The notes beneath the pieces were generated by a model. That model made no database searches, was not told where the DNA came from, and was given only the letters and a program-made list of their open reading frames with translations. The position numbers and the translations under genes were made by a program. Below are positions 10,376-24,814 of a stretch of 64,000 nt of DNA, one piece after another (position 1 is the stretch's first letter; the number at the start of each line of letters is the position of its first letter). The stretch lies in the NCBI GenBank assembly GCA_021904315.1, contig CM038917.1, positions 10,524,041 through 10,588,040 on the forward strand, written 5' to 3'. The DNA is from Sphagnum magellanicum. Taxonomy: Eukaryota > Streptophyta > Sphagnopsida > Sphagnales > Sphagnaceae.

Positions 10376-13112
10376 TAAAATCCCCACCCCCAATTTGGCA
10401 TTAATTTAGTGTTCACCCATCCTGGGTGCTCAATGATTTTTATTTTTATTCTTTTGCAATTTTTTGATGTTGCATCATTAGCTAGCATCCCGAGAAGGGG
10501 TTAATAATAAACCACAGTAGAACAAGTCATTTCACAAAAATGACATATTATCACAACCAGTGTCATATACACAATGGGTATTGAATGAAGATTAAACTAA
10601 TTACATTTTTAGAAATTATATTTACACATTTACCATTATTTTAACAACATATTATTGAACAAAACATTAAAGCTGCAACTAAACCAAAAATGGCACAAGA
10701 AAGAAATAAAATGAGATACTTAGTAAATTAATTAGAATGTATATAGTTGAAGTAAATGAAGTATTAAATCATTTGCCCTGAATTGGCCTAACTGTTTTTA
10801 GAGCTCTAAGTTTTTAACATTTTGAGCTAGTTCCAAATTACTACATGTGTACTTTTTATAAGTTGGGCAGCTACCCCACTTTTGGGGGTAAGAGCCGTCT
10901 GCTTTGGTTCTGATTAGTAAGGACGGATTTGAACTGGTATTGTTTTTCAAAATCAGCATCAAAACTGGAATTTATGTTTTTGAATAATTGAACCCAAAAC
11001 CAAATTTTCAATTCTGCTTAGATCTGGAATCAAAGTTTGAACCAAAATACATATTTAAAAATAAACAGGATTAGATCTGAAATTAAATAGTAATTATCCA
11101 TCAGTCCAGATCTCAGTTAGTAAGAACTAATTTGAACTGGGATTGATTTTCAGAACTGAAATTGGAATCAGAATTTTCTTTTTTTAAAGAATAGAATTTA
11201 CAATTCTATTGAAGTGTCTAACTGAAACTGAAACCATGCCAGTTTATTTTTCATAACCAGAGGTTCTTTATAAAAGTCAAGAACCGCCCAACACTTGTAT
11301 CAAATCATTTGCCTCAGCATATCTATTTCTAAAGCTTTAAGTTTTTAACATTTTAATCTAGTTCAAATTCCTTTGTACTTTGCTCTACTTGAAGACCACT
11401 TATTTCTCACCATCAGGTCCAAGCTACTCTTAAGATTAAAATGTTATAGATTCAACAAAATATGTAATCCTTGTCTATAAGAAATGATTGCCCAACAAAT
11501 CATTCAAAGATAAAAAGATATTAAAATTATTCATTAAAATAGTGTGAACACAGGATGAGAACCTTGAGTTTGGGTGAAACTGACAATGCAAGACAAAAGT
11601 CATGATGAGACCATGCCAAAGGAAAATAATGTAGGGTGAAACACAATTTTATTCCTAAACCGAAGGTGAAACTAGTTTCACTTGATATTCTGAGTTTTGC
11701 CTTGCATAAAAACTTGCCCCACATAGACTTTGCTTATGTGTGAGAACATTTTTTTTTGTATTGTTCACAAGCTATTTTGTAAAGTTCTTGCGATCTTGTT
11801 TGAAAAAGCATCACAAGCTAAGGAGGTAAGAAGCATTTTTATAAAGTTTGTGTGAACTTGTAAGAAGAAACATTAAAACCTAAGGTGGTAGAGAGGTAGA
11901 AGCTCAAGGAGGGAGAAGCTTAAATTTGGGTCAGGATCACCATAGAAGAATCTAGAGAGGAGCATTGCATGCAAAAGCTCAAGGAGGGAGAAGGTTGGGT
12001 CTAGGCGGTGTAAGTGAAGATCATTGCAAGAGGGTGTGGAAAGGAGTGTCACAGGCAAAAGTTTGAGGTAAAAACTTACTACAAGATTTGCACCATCAAT
12101 TAAAGGTTAGGATTTTAGGTAGGTGGGTGTTTAAAGAGTTTAAGGTGTTTTTTCAAAGCACCATAACAATAGGGGAGCATGATGACGTTTTTGGGGATTG
12201 TCTATGCCATGACCTCATTTTCAAAGAATCATTTTCACTTGAAGTGTGGTCACTTTCCATTCTTTGCGACAAGGTGTGTGAGTTAGTGCAACTAGTAACT
12301 AGTCATTTATTAACACAATCCCCAAAATGATTTGAGGTAATTCCTCTAAGCCCAAATTCCCAAACATTTGATAATCTAAGTCTTCAATTTTCATGTAGCC
12401 TCCAAATAAAATTAGTTTGGCATTTAATGTTGTTTTGCCACTTCTACTAGATTTAGTGGTGATTGAACACATTTTGCCCCTCTTGCCATTAACCAATCCT
12501 TATATGTTTTAGTGCCTTCGTCGAGTAAACAAAGGTTGGTTTACTACTATGTGGAAAATTGCCCAATGGAATGCATTTGAAAATCATCAAAATTAACAAT
12601 CCCAATTACTAAAAAATGATATCTCGAAATCAACTTTGTAGATCCTCTCTTAAAGACCACATAGAATTTGAAATGCAATGTTTAAACACATTATTGAACA
12701 TCTTTAATGATGATTTTTTCCTAGCTAATGGTAGTGAGGTTTTGAAAAGTGAATAGTATAAACTTTTGAAAGTTTAGGGTTTTGATCATTTTGGAACATG
12801 AATTTTTGCCAACATCTAATGGATTCTAGATGCCTATTACATGTATATAAGTAAAAAGAACCATTTGATTCCCCCATCCCCTTCTTGGTTGTGATTTTTA
12901 ATTTTGATGAATGCATTTGTCATGATGTTTTCAATTTAGTTTGAATTCTTAACCATCATCCTTTTGCTTTTGGCTTTCAATCTTATTTAGTACATTATAA
13001 TCGACCATCTCAATCCTATAAAAAGAGCCCACCCTTACAATCATCATTTTTTTTATCTATAGCAAGTATAAAACCAAGGTAACATAATTAATTCTTTCCA
13101 TAGTGTGGAAGG
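10376..13112. other. AT-rich intergenic DNA with small repeat scraps
   Basis: No gene is supported. Segments near 10745-10860 and 11290-11385 are diverged direct copies (both contain 'ctaagtttttaacatttt' or a close variant), as are 10900-11000 and 11105-11200. About 11425-11520 resembles repeat A2 near 20085-20180. Near 11895-11985 the phrase 'agctcaaggagggagaag' occurs twice. Confidence 0.55.
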
Positions 13113-13920
13113 ATGTGTATACAACATACAAAAATGATGATTTGGATTTTAATTTGTAGGAGGATACATAAGAAAAAAGGTTATAGAAAAACATTAAGGG
13201 AATTGAAAACAAGGACATCAAATCAAGAAGGTTTGAAAAAAGTTGTATTACAAAATGAAGAAGTGCTAACACACTTGAAATCAAATGGATGCCCATGCCA
13301 TGCATAATGTTTTGAAACGCCTTCAATCCCTAATTGATGATATCAATCCGTCAACCCCATCTAATCTTACATCTACACTTGCATTTAATTTTCCTTCTAT
13401 GTATGTAGATTTGGAGATTCCATCATATGGGCCTAGTGTAGCATCAAGATTGCCATCTACATCTACTTTGTTAAAGAAGACTATAATGAAGGCTTATTAT
13501 TTATAAAACCAATCACGAAACATTGGATAGATGACATCCATAATGGAAATGGATTTAAAACGTCATGTTCTACTACAAGCATAAATGCAAATTACTATAA
13601 ACCAAGCAAAAATGAGTTATCCTTTATACTAGCTTGTAAAGTGGAAATATTTGAGCCAAGCAAGATCGGAACAGGGGCGGCAGCATTATAAAAAAAGACC
13701 TTCGGCTAATCTTGGAGGCCATCTTTGAGCCTATCTCCTCTAACTGCTCGCGTGGATTTCAGCCCCACAGAGGAAGCCCGCCAAAGATCTATACTTAATA
13801 AGCTCGAAATTAACAAAACAAACAAAGTTAAAATCAATAGCTTGAAGATAGCTAAGGATCTAGGAATTATGGCTAAAGAAGAGTTCAAATCAAATGTTAA
13901 AGAGATTTTGAATTTGTAGA
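13113..13920 (+). other. Run of short open frames, possible decayed coding DNA
   Basis: Plus-strand open segments at 13113-13307, 13285-13506 and 13725-13919 lie close together in different frames, with further open stretches between them. Apart from the reverse-transcriptase-like scrap near 13.7 kb I recognise no family. A decayed gene is possible, and so is chance. Confidence 0.2.
13670..13798 (+). pseudogene. Fragment resembling a group II intron reverse transcriptase/maturase
   Basis: Read from 13697 in frame to the TAA at 13796-13798, the plus strand gives a segment containing LRLILEAIFEPI followed by SNCSRGFQPHRG. It matches the pattern LILEPIFEPxFxxxSxGFRPxRG found in group II intron-encoded reverse transcriptases, such as those of plant mitochondria. 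The patch is visibly richer in G and C than its surroundings, which would fit a transferred piece of organelle DNA. Only about 35 codons are recognisable and no catalytic motif is present, so it is a dead fragment. Confidence 0.5.
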
Positions 13921-16605
13921 ACTAGAAATCTACATCCCACCCATGGTTGATAGGGTTGGGCATCTGCTCACCTACAATTTGAAATGTGAAATCCATTTGT
14001 CATCTATGCAAAAAGTTTGACAAAATAGCTATAGTTTTGAACAAGCACTATGCCAAAACATGGTGTCCATGATTAGGACATTTTGTAACTATGTCCTTAT
14101 TGTAGTCATGTAGTAGTATAACCCTTGTCCTTTCCAACTATCAAGGGGTTTTGGACAAAAATACTACTACACTACTAGGGTTAATCATCGTAATTGTTTA
14201 AAATATTGTTATGTGTTTAATGTCAGCCACTATAGTTGTTTAAATACAAATACATTACTAGGTTTGCGACTATAATACATGTAGTACATAACCATGCCCT
14301 AATTTCATTATACCTTCAAATGAAACTTCAACTACACATCTAATTGTCATCAAAATAATTTACTAAATTTATTGTTGGTATTATGAATATGATAATTTCA
14401 ATGTTATATAAAATTTTATCATAATCATTATTTAATATAATTAATTTACAATGTGTAAGACTATTTAACATAATTTTTTATTCCATCAATTACTTAAAAT
14501 ATGACATATTAAATGCTGATTCAAACCAACTTATAGCTAATTTAGTAATTTATTTTACATACAATTTTCAATTTAATTGCAATATATTATTTTGGGCCTT
14601 CATTTATTACAATGTAAAGACATTTTGTAAAAATAAAAAATGAAAAACCAATATTAATTATCTGTGTATATGTATACATATAGTAATAACCATAAAAATA
14701 ATAATAATCTATTGCAATATAATTTTAAAACTTATATTTATTTGGGTGATTGCATTTATTATTATACATATAAATATACTTGACAAACATAACATAACAC
14801 AAATAAAAATAAAAATTTCATTTCTTTAAATATTTATATCTTCATATTAATTTATATTTTATAATTATAATATCAAACTCATATTATAATATAATAATTA
14901 ACATGTATGTGTTGAATATATTATATTTAAATGTATTGTATTTTGTAAATAAACTATGTAACATTGAATGGTTTTGAAAAGAACATTCTTGTGTGTTCAT
15001 ACATCATATTTTATGAACTATTCATATTAAATTTCATAATTAAAATGTACTATGTAATACAAAAAAAAATCATATATTAAATTTATTTTTTCATTTGGAC
15101 AAAGTATGAGAAAGATAATGATGGTGAAAGAAATAAAATGTCTTCAAAACATTGTTGTTGAAATGTATTGAAATGCAAGATTTACATGCAATTTTTTTCA
15201 ATTCAAGTAATTTTTATAATTTTGGTGTGTAAATTTTGGAAAACCCTCTAGAATGAAGTTTAAATCATTTCATGTGGACATAATATGAGAAAGATATTAT
15301 TAATTAAAGTGGCTTTTAGAAAAGGTTTAATTGCATTTCGATTAAAAACTAAGGTGCAAATAAAAGGTTTAACCCATATGTTTTGTTTTTGAATCTTTCT
15401 CACAAGGTATATAAAGAACATGTTTTCCATTGACTTATCACATTGAAATATACCAATTTGGGATGAATGAAAAATTGTTTAACCTTAGATGGAAATGGCA
15501 AAATAAATGCAATATTTTTCTAACTATTTATTCCGTCTACATTTTCCCTTTCCTACCCATTTGCCTACCCACACAAATAAATAGGTGCTAACTTTCTACC
15601 TACCTAGGTAGATAATTTGAATATTCTTGAAACTTTCAATTTTCAAAAAAATGGAAGAATAAATAATTTGGATTACATGATTAGACAATTAAAATATTCA
15701 AAATATCCTAGTTATCATTATTTTATAATTGTATTATATATATATATTATTAAAGTTATATATATCTAGTTGTTAATGATATGGGCTGTTATGACTATAA
15801 TAATTGAAGATTTGATGACTATGGCATTTGCAACTATGACCAAAAATACAATTAATGACCTTTGTGACAAATATGTATGCACTATAGGCATGGTAATCGT
15901 AAATGTTGTTTATGACTACAAATGTAATCATATTATTCTCATTTTTGCATAATGAAGTGTGTGTACTTTGGGTTTGTGGAATCGAATATTTTCATCAATC
16001 ATTTGCATTTCATTTTCAAACCATCAATCCCCCATTCCATTTGCACTTTTTACCCAACATGCATTGTGTTGTAGGTTTTGATAGCATTTTGATTAACATT
16101 AAGACCCACTTAATGCCTCACAATTTTCTTCATGATGAACATTTCCTCACCCAAATAATTGTGATCCCTTGACAAATATTCAAAGTACTCATGATTATCA
16201 TGCACAAAAAATTGATGTCAATTTTGATGGAATTGAGATTGGTGCAATATAGTGACATCACATGGTAAGATCATGGATATCCAAAATCTTCGTAGATGAA
16301 CAAACTTCGATGATCAACAACCACTGTGTGTTACATTGAGTATATTTTCTTGTGCCCATTGAACTAGGTTTTGTGTCGAGCATTGTTCCAAGGTTTATGA
16401 ATCTTCATGAGTGTGTTGTTAATCAATTCAATGTAACCTTGAAACTTAAGTATGGTGCTACACAATACAAGTTTTTCCTATAAACTAAGTCATCAAATCT
16501 CATCCCCAATTACATCATTGAATGTAAAATGCAATGAAAATGGTAACATCACAAACTATAGTCTTCGACTAGTTCCATAAAAAAAATCACATATGGAAAC
16601 ATTAT
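13921..16605. other. Very AT-rich intergenic DNA, nothing recognised
   Basis: Dominated by A and T, with long stretches of TAT/ATA-type sequence near 14380-15070 and 15735-15770. No open frame of interest, RNA gene or terminal repeat was found. Confidence 0.55.
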
Positions 16606-16611
16606 TTTGTT

Positions 16612-19600
16612 CTAACAAGGTGTGTGTCACACTATGGCCTTGCCATTTGCATTAAAAAGTATCTTAAGGCAAAAGAAGAATTATGAAAACTCAATTATTT
16701 CACCATGTGAAAATATAGTCTTCAAGAAATCTTCAAAACTAAACCAAAATCCTTCAAGATATTATAACTCTATAAGTAATCTCAATTTTCAACATGAGCC
16801 AAAACATCATCTTTCAAAAATCCTCATATAAAAATAGACCTATTACCTACAGAGCAAAATATCTTGAGCTACTATACTCTATAATGAATCTAAACATAGT
16901 ATCCTTGCCTTGGTAAGCAAGGCAACAAATTACCTTTGCAAAATACTAGTAATCACTACTTCCCTATGATAGCTAGATATATGATAAAGGACATTTTTCC
17001 ATTAGGGGTCTCTTATGATGCATGTTATCAGAATAGCCCATTTCCATTACATTTTTTCACCTAATCGGGCTCACAATCACTCAAAGCCATTGCATTGACC
17101 AATTGTAGGAATTGTGAGAGCTTTCAATCAAGTTGTGAAATTTCGTTGTAAAATGACATGTATCACATTAAAAAAATTATAACCTATGTGTATTTAAAAA
17201 ATAGCTAAAACTAACTAGTTTGTGAAACTATTAGCATTTAATAGTTACAAGTTTTTAGCCCATTAGCACATGCAATAGAAAGCACCTGCTATAATATGGT
17301 AGTGTCCATGTCAGTGGCTTTCATTAGTTTACTATGACCACAACCTAATGGAAAATGACCCAAAGCCTTGCAGTAAGTATGTGGTAGAACTTAGGATATG
17401 TGGCCCAGTTTAATTGAAAGAGCTTTGCTAATTCCAACTTCCAATTTCCTAATCATCTTGACATGCTAACTTCACACATTGCTACTTTTTACTAGAGGAA
17501 TTAAAGGTTGAAAAGTCGTCAAATGACATGTCTAAAAGATTGCAGAACAAACTCCACAACAATAATTTGTAGTTCATCATTTTGTTAGTCCTATGGTATA
17601 CCAAACCAAACACAATTTAAAAGGTGACAATAACCTATGATTATCATTCAAAAAAATCATACCAACATCTTCATCATCAAGGGTCCAACAATTGGCTCTC
17701 AACAATTACCTCTCATAAACTCCACCGACTCCCAATAATGGTTGTACATAACTTAAGATTCTATTCAAAATTCAAGACAACCCAATATAACAAAATTACA
17801 GTTGAAGTTTTTGTAACATTTCCAAAAGCAATAGAAAAACTAGATTTCAGATCAGCTAATAGTCAAGTTAGAGCTAATAACATGTCAATAATATCCTCAT
17901 TCAAATTACAACAAGCTTGTGAAGCATACCTCTAATTTGATTTTACTTGTTTTAATATTTCTTTCTTGCAGTCATAAATTTACAAGAAAAATCATAATAT
18001 AGTTTTTTAGGAAATTTGTACAAACTTCAAATTTAAATCCTTAATGTCCATCTAAACTTCCATAACATATTGACTATGCATATAAACCATATTTTTTTAC
18101 AAATAGGCCTCAAAATCATAATACTCAATGCAAGGCCATCATGGGACCAATGCAAATGCATAGTAACACTTGACCATAAAGCCACATAACCTTTCTTTAA
18201 GAAAGTTTAGTTTCAAATATAGGATAGAATTTTTGAAATGAGCATATTTCAAAATGGCCACAAGGTTCCACTAAGATCACAATTAAAAAGCTACCCACTT
18301 CCATTTAAGAAAGACAATGTACAACAAAAATTGGATTTGCTTGTTCAACGTCACCAAAAGAACAATTCTCTTGGATTCAACAAAGAAAGAGCTAACAATA
18401 CAAAGTTGTTTGAATTGCACATGTAAACAAGTAGTTAGTTGTGTAATGTCTCTGCCCTAAGAATGGACCAAAAATAAATAAACAAATAAAAAGACAAAAT
18501 GACCTACATGACATGTCATTGTGTAGTCTCTCCCCTTAACCCCTAAATGTAAGGGCAGTGCCTACACAAATTGAGTCTGTTTAATGTCAGAGTCAATAAA
18601 ATCACTTGCTTTGGCATTACATCACTAACCCAATTCTTTATAGGGCCAGACCTTTATGCCATGACTACCCATTACTGTTTACTTTTTTATTTTTGGAAAG
18701 TTACCTGTGCAGTAACACGAATGGTTCATGCAGTGTTTTTTATTTGGCAAAATTTTGTCTAATTTTATCCTGAAAATATGACTTCGACCTTATACAAAGG
18801 ATTTCCCATGGAGAAAATGGCCCTCTAGATTTATTTTTTTAAAGGTTTCCAAATTGCCAGTAGGTACCCAAAAATATAGAAGGATTCTGACTATTTTCTA
18901 CTTTCACATGTTGTCTGTAGCCGAATCTGGCTAAATTATCATGTGGATGATCACATTTCACCTACATCACAAAATTGAAAAAAAAAAACTCCTTTTCATG
19001 TTTTGTTGAATTGGCCAAAAGCCAAAGGGGATATGAACTCTGTCAGACCTCGCTAGCAAATTCTTTACTCATCTCAACATACCTGTTAGTTAAATTCCTA
19101 GGGTGAGACTTACTCTAGTATATTTTTAGTGTTGTGCGAGCATCAAAACTGCCCTCAACTATCACCACATATGACCCGATTATTCCTATTTGAAAATTTC
19201 AAAGTATCATGACTGAAATTCTGATCATCAATTTTCACTTGTATGAGAACCAGATGAGTGAGAGCCAAATTCAAGGAAAAACATTTAATATTGAGACTCG
19301 GGTGAAGTAAAACCCATTACCGAGGTCAGGTTCTCAAGGTATAGTGTACAAGGTTTAATGCACAACCATTAAACAAGGTTGTGTTTTGTATGTACAAGGT
19401 TCAAACTACTAAAAGAAATGAAAATATATGTAGTAGCAATGGAGGCCTTCAAGAAAAGGGAATGATAAGTTGAAACTCAGATTTGTGAGTTTCAATCCCC
19501 CCTTCATGCTAGTGTTTTTCTTTTTGCAAATTTTTTTTGAATCCCACCCCATGTATGACCAAACTTAAAGTTCGGGTGCATGTTTTCCTTATATTATGGA

Positions 19601-19638
19601 TAACTATGATTTTTTGATGTTTAAAAAAGAATAAAATA

Positions 19639-19701
<63 letters not shown>

Positions 19702-21590
19702 AAAAAAGTAATAATCAATTGATGAAAATTGTCAAATGATAATCGATTGTTCTCAAATTTGTGAGAGTCTACATCATGAGAATGGGTTAATTTTTTTTAA
19801 TAAAATTATTTATACCATGACCTGGTATATATGTTTTAAAACAAAAATTAAAAAATGAAATTTGAAACCTTTTATAATTTATTTTGTGAAAACCGAATCC
19901 AACAAGTATAAAAAAACTTATGATACTCACCCAACACTGGTATATTTGTGACTCATCAAAGTTCTACTTTTTCTTCTGTTAGGGGCATCTTTGATTGATT
20001 GATGTTGGTAATCTTGCCCAAACTCTGTACAGTTCCCAATAGAAGCCCACCCCACGAACCCCCAAAATGGATGTTTAGTGGTCGAAGCTACTTTTAGGAT
20101 TAAAATGTTGTAGATTGAACAAAATATCTAGTGGACTTGGTTATAAGCAAAGATTGCCCAACAAATCTTTCAAGGGTGAAAACATATGACACCATTTATG
20201 AAATGATGTCATGATGCACATTTTGCATTGTTGAACTATCTATAGTTGGTAATGCAATAAAATAAAAGTGATGAAGATACCAAAAAAACTTAACAAAACA
20301 ATATTTTATAAAATATAATCACATTATATGAATTCCATGAATAAATTTTGATTTGTCAAAATGCATTGAACTTTCTATATATTAGAAAAAAAGTCTATCA
20401 TAATCACTTAGTATGTGAACATGAACTCTATAGACCATTATATCTAATGTCCATTTTGATGAATATTTTGGCAAGGATTATAATATGGGGACATTGATCC
20501 GAAAGAGGACTTTTTTGAAAAATGTAGAGAATCAAAATATTAAGATATAGAGTGAGCATTGGATTTTTAAAATTAAGTTATTTCCTATTGGGAGTGAAGT
20601 TCAAATGTGCAATTTTCAAATACAAGACTCTGTAACATTAAGGAATGCTAGACAAAGTTTTTTCAAGAAAACCTTACAAGGTAGTTTTCCTAATTCAAAC
20701 TATAATTAAATAGGCTATCTTTTTTACTCCAAATGTGTGGAAAAATGTACCTTCAACATAAAATTCTCCCAAATTATCATCAACAACAATATGTGGATTA
20801 AAGATCAGACTGCAGATGGTATGGCAACCTTTTGAATTTAATGAGAAGACAAGATATGTTGCTTGTTTCAGTTTGGTATGTGAAATTTGTAAATATTTGA
20901 GGTATGGATCATGTTGGAACTTGATTCTATAAAAGGGTTTTTTTGAAATTTGATTTAATGGGTTCAATTAAAAGTTGGCAAGCTCCGTAAAAAATCACGT
21001 GAAGGTAATTCATGTCAAATTATGTGGTGATGATTGTTTGATCTAGACGAATGTGACAACCATGGAGTGCAATAACATGAACTCAATGATTAGGACTAGG
21101 TACAAAGAGTTTAGAAGTGCATGAAATGTGAAATTTGACATTTAAAGTCTTTCTTCTAAATTTCAAGGGTTGCCTTCTTGAACCCATTGGCAATGTAGTT
21201 CCTTGCTGAGGGTCATCGATAAATGTACATTTTAATATGACTTGAACTGGTTCAAGAAGTTCACATATATGCTTTTATTTAGGCTGGAGATTTTGGGGCA
21301 GGGGGATATGGCCTACTTTATGGTATGGCATAAGCCCAAAAATCTTGGACCCAATTTAACTTACGTATGCCTAATGCTTGGGTCAACCTAAGCCCATAAA
21401 TGTATTTTGCTGACCAGAGGGCAAGGAGTGTAAAGATGGTCCAAAACTTGGGCACAAAAAGACCCCAAACATTTATGTACTACCCACCCTTCCCCCTATT
21501 AGCTTGCATATTTTAGGAGATGGCTTCCAAGGACAAAGATTTTTTTTTTAAAACTAAAGATAACTTCAAACTTTTAGGCTGAACCAACAA
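16612..21590 (+). repeat. Dispersed repeat A, copy A2 (longest complete-looking copy)
   Basis: The 5' edge reads 'aacaagg' then 'tgtgtgtcacactatggcc', matching the start of A4 at 63905. The 3' edge is near 21590, at 'cttttaggctgaacc', where A3 also ends (about 55858). A2 and A3 are collinear over more than 4 kb with scattered substitutions and small indels. No long open frame, terminal inverted repeat or LTR pair was identified, so the class is unknown. It could be a large non-autonomous element or a segmental duplicate. Confidence 0.8.
19644..19698. repeat. (TA)n microsatellite
   Basis: An uninterrupted TA run of roughly 50 bases inside A2. The equivalent place in A3 (about 53905-53945) has no such run, so it expanded in A2 or was lost in A3. 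Confidence 0.95.
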
Positions 21591-24500
21591 GTTTGGTCTT
21601 CATGCTATTAGCATTCATTTTTCACAAGCTCTGGCCAAAAATCCAAAAGTGGTTTCATTTTCGGTAGTTTCATTTCACAGTTTTCTACCTTCCAAAACCT
21701 GGTTTTTTGGAATTTATTTGAATTTTCAGCAATAGAAATAGTCTACTAGGTGAGACCATTCTAGGACATTGAGGTTTGGGGTGGGAGATTCAAGAATGTT
21801 TTAAAATTTTGTGTTCAACAAAGATTTTTGCCATTACAAGTGTATGATCATCATCGGAAGATTATGTCATACATAATGTGGTCAAGAAAATGACATAATC
21901 TCCCACCCCTGACCTTAATGTAATCTTTGATAAGTATTACGCATTGATATATAGTTTTTTTTTGTGGGGTTTTGTTTGAATTTTTATGTAATATCATTTG
22001 GTGAATATTTTCTTTATTTTGTAGTTAGCAACCCTTGGAGTGTTGTTATTCAAACAATGGTGCTTTGGTTAAAGATCATTCTGGTATCAATGTGAACTAT
22101 TCAATTTGGATGACATAGGAGAGGATCAATGTTAAGACAAAACACGAAACCCGTTTGCAAGGTTGACCAGACTATTAAGTGAAGAGGTAATTCCATGTTA
22201 GTTTTTCTAGAGCTCCCTGCTGCTGTTTCACAAGGATTTGCAATTATGTGTTTTATTGTGGGGCGTGCTTTGTGGTAGTTTGAAGAATTAAAGTTCATGG
22301 AAAAGGTTGAAGTGGATACAAGATGCACAGTGAGCACACCCACAAAGTAAAATCTTGATAATTCCCTATTTGTAGGTACTAAAATCAAATCTAAGGTGTA
22401 TAAAAATACATTTGCTTCTTTTTGCTTCTTTTGTCATGCTTTTTTTTGCCTTTTTTTTTGTTTTCTTCTTAAATGTTCTTTGATTATTTGTATTTTTTCA
22501 TGCCTTTCTGGTCTTCACTTGTGTCAATAACCATTATAGTATCACTCTAGTGTGATTCCTCTCATCTTTTTATTTCCTGCAATGCCAAGCTCATGTAAAG
22601 GCTATCAATTATTCCAATTGTTTTTTCATTTTTTTTCTTAAATAGAGGTTTTAGGGTTTAGCCCATTATTTTGCAACGTTGCAACATGTGAACCCTTATT
22701 TTTATTAGCATCTTCAAAGTTGTAAATAATCTAATTTTGTTTTCTTTTAGATTTTTACATTTTTTGGTGTCAATTTATGGATTCAATTGCAACATTTTTA
22801 TGGATATTTGTGTCTATTTATATGGGGAAATGTGATGAATATTGGATGCGATTTTCTTAATGTCAAGTGCTGTTCATTTATGATGGAATTTCTTACCTAT
22901 TGTGCTAATGTATTGTAAGCATTTGGAGATGTTCATACAATGGTTTGCTTAAAACTTCATGCATATTGTTGTATTATGTATTTAAACCCATTGACAAGAA
23001 TTGATGAAATCATGAAGAGTCATGGCAATTTGGCATTACTATTCATGATGAAGGTGATGGTTTGACACTTTATGAATCATTTTCATAAGGTTATGATTAT
23101 ACTCATTATTATGTTAGATTCAAGTTGTGAAGTTTTTTCTTTACAATCTCATTGATATGTAAGTAGTTGTAGATCTAAAGTGTTTGTGGCAATAAAAAAG
23201 TTAATAACACGTTTGAAACCTAAAAGCATTAGGAGATAAACATCAACCATGAAATTTATTTAAAAAATCAATAATCACATGGTTGGTATTCCTTTAATAC
23301 TAGTTCTTCAATTAAGGGCCAAGGTAGAAATCCAAAGTTTCGATTGATAAAATGGATTGTATCTTTCCCATCAAATTCTCTACCTTCATGTTTGGACTTG
23401 AGTTTCAAATTCCACTTTAATACTTAATAGATCATTAGTTAGATTTAAAATATGATTCAAACAATTCACAGTCATTTATTCTTTCTTCATGTAATTAAAA
23501 TTGTGTTTTTATGTGTTGAGCTTCATATTCATATTGACTTTTAATTTTGGCATGGTCAAAATGATTTCATTTGTGTTTAGGGAGTGATCTTTCTAGGTGA
23601 AGATTTATTTTGATGTGGAGTTTAAGTCTTGGATTCAAACTAAAGTTTTTTCATTCGCAAGTTTGTAAAATCTAACTTCTTTCATGTACCTCCTTATAAG
23701 ATAGATTATTCATGCACTCATTGTCATAAACATTATTGTATTTGGCATTCACTACATTTTAATAAGCTTGGACATTCAATTTAAAGTTATATTCTAATGT
23801 AAAAAAATTGACATTCAATCCTACTCTAAGAATGGAGATTGATAGTCCTTCGCACCTTGAACTTTGATTGATTACATCTTAAGAAAAAACTCTTAATATT
23901 AGATTTGTCTTCCAATTTTGACTATAATTTTTTCCTAGTGATTTAATTTTCACCTAAGGTAAGAAAATCATCTTTAATCAACGAACTAAAATGTGTACTT
24001 GTAAGGTATTTCAATTTAGTTGAAGAACCGGGTGAAAATATGATTGGGTGGACCCACTAGGAACCACTTCAAAAGACAAGCAAGGAACAAAACTTGGCCA
24101 AATAATATTCTTGGGCCCTTTGGTTTAAACGTTTTCATAATTATAAAATATTTTTTCATGTTTATTTATTGCATGCCAAAGTATATGGCTTGAAGTTTCC
24201 ATTACAATTAGAGAATGGTGGAAATTGTTACAAATTTGTATTCCTTTTTTATGTGGCCCTTTTAGGAATTATGTTTTTTAAAATTTGGAAATTCATAACT
24301 AGATTATACCTATTCAAATAATGACCCAATAAAAATTAAAAAAATACCATCGAAAGTACTTTAGAAAATTATGTCCATTAAAAAAACACCAAACGTTCTT
24401 TGAAAAATGTTCCTAACCAAAAAGTCTAAAGAAAATAACCATTGTGACATTCTTGAATCTTTGTGTGAATGTAATGAATAAGAGCATCAAAATTCAAAAT

Positions 24501-24814
24501 ATTTTTTACATTGTTAAAGTTTCAAAATCTATTTAACCTAGGTAATATATTCAACAAAAAATTAGGTACATTTTGAATTTACTTAATTTTGAAATGTACT
24601 AAAAACCTTTCTTTATGTGTTTCCTATATTTTTCCAAAGTTTGATAGGTCTTGTGACATTCCTTATGATACCACCAAATCATACTTTCACCCAACAAAAT
24701 GTTTTCTCGTAATAATCTAAGTATTACTAAACATTTACATTGGCCCCATCACTACTAGGGGATGCAAACTCGGCCATTGTGCAATCCATTCATATTTTAG
24801 TGGATTTTGACCTT
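21591..24814. other. AT-rich DNA between A2 and the inverted A fragment
   Basis: No gene or repeat is supported. Together with the following stretches up to the intact gene it separates A2 from C1, whereas A3 and C2 are directly joined. Confidence 0.5.

Noticed and set aside
14047..15900. Possible CACTA transposon (CACTATGCCAAAA near 14047, repeated GACTA-type words to 15900)
   Set aside because: No matching inverted terminus or target duplication could be found on the right side.
19465..19500. tRNA-like or SINE-like box (gtttcaatcccccc) with a GAAACTCA/TGAGTTTC hairpin, also in A3
   Set aside because: There is no A-box at the right distance and no cloverleaf. It is better explained as a simple inverted repeat in A.
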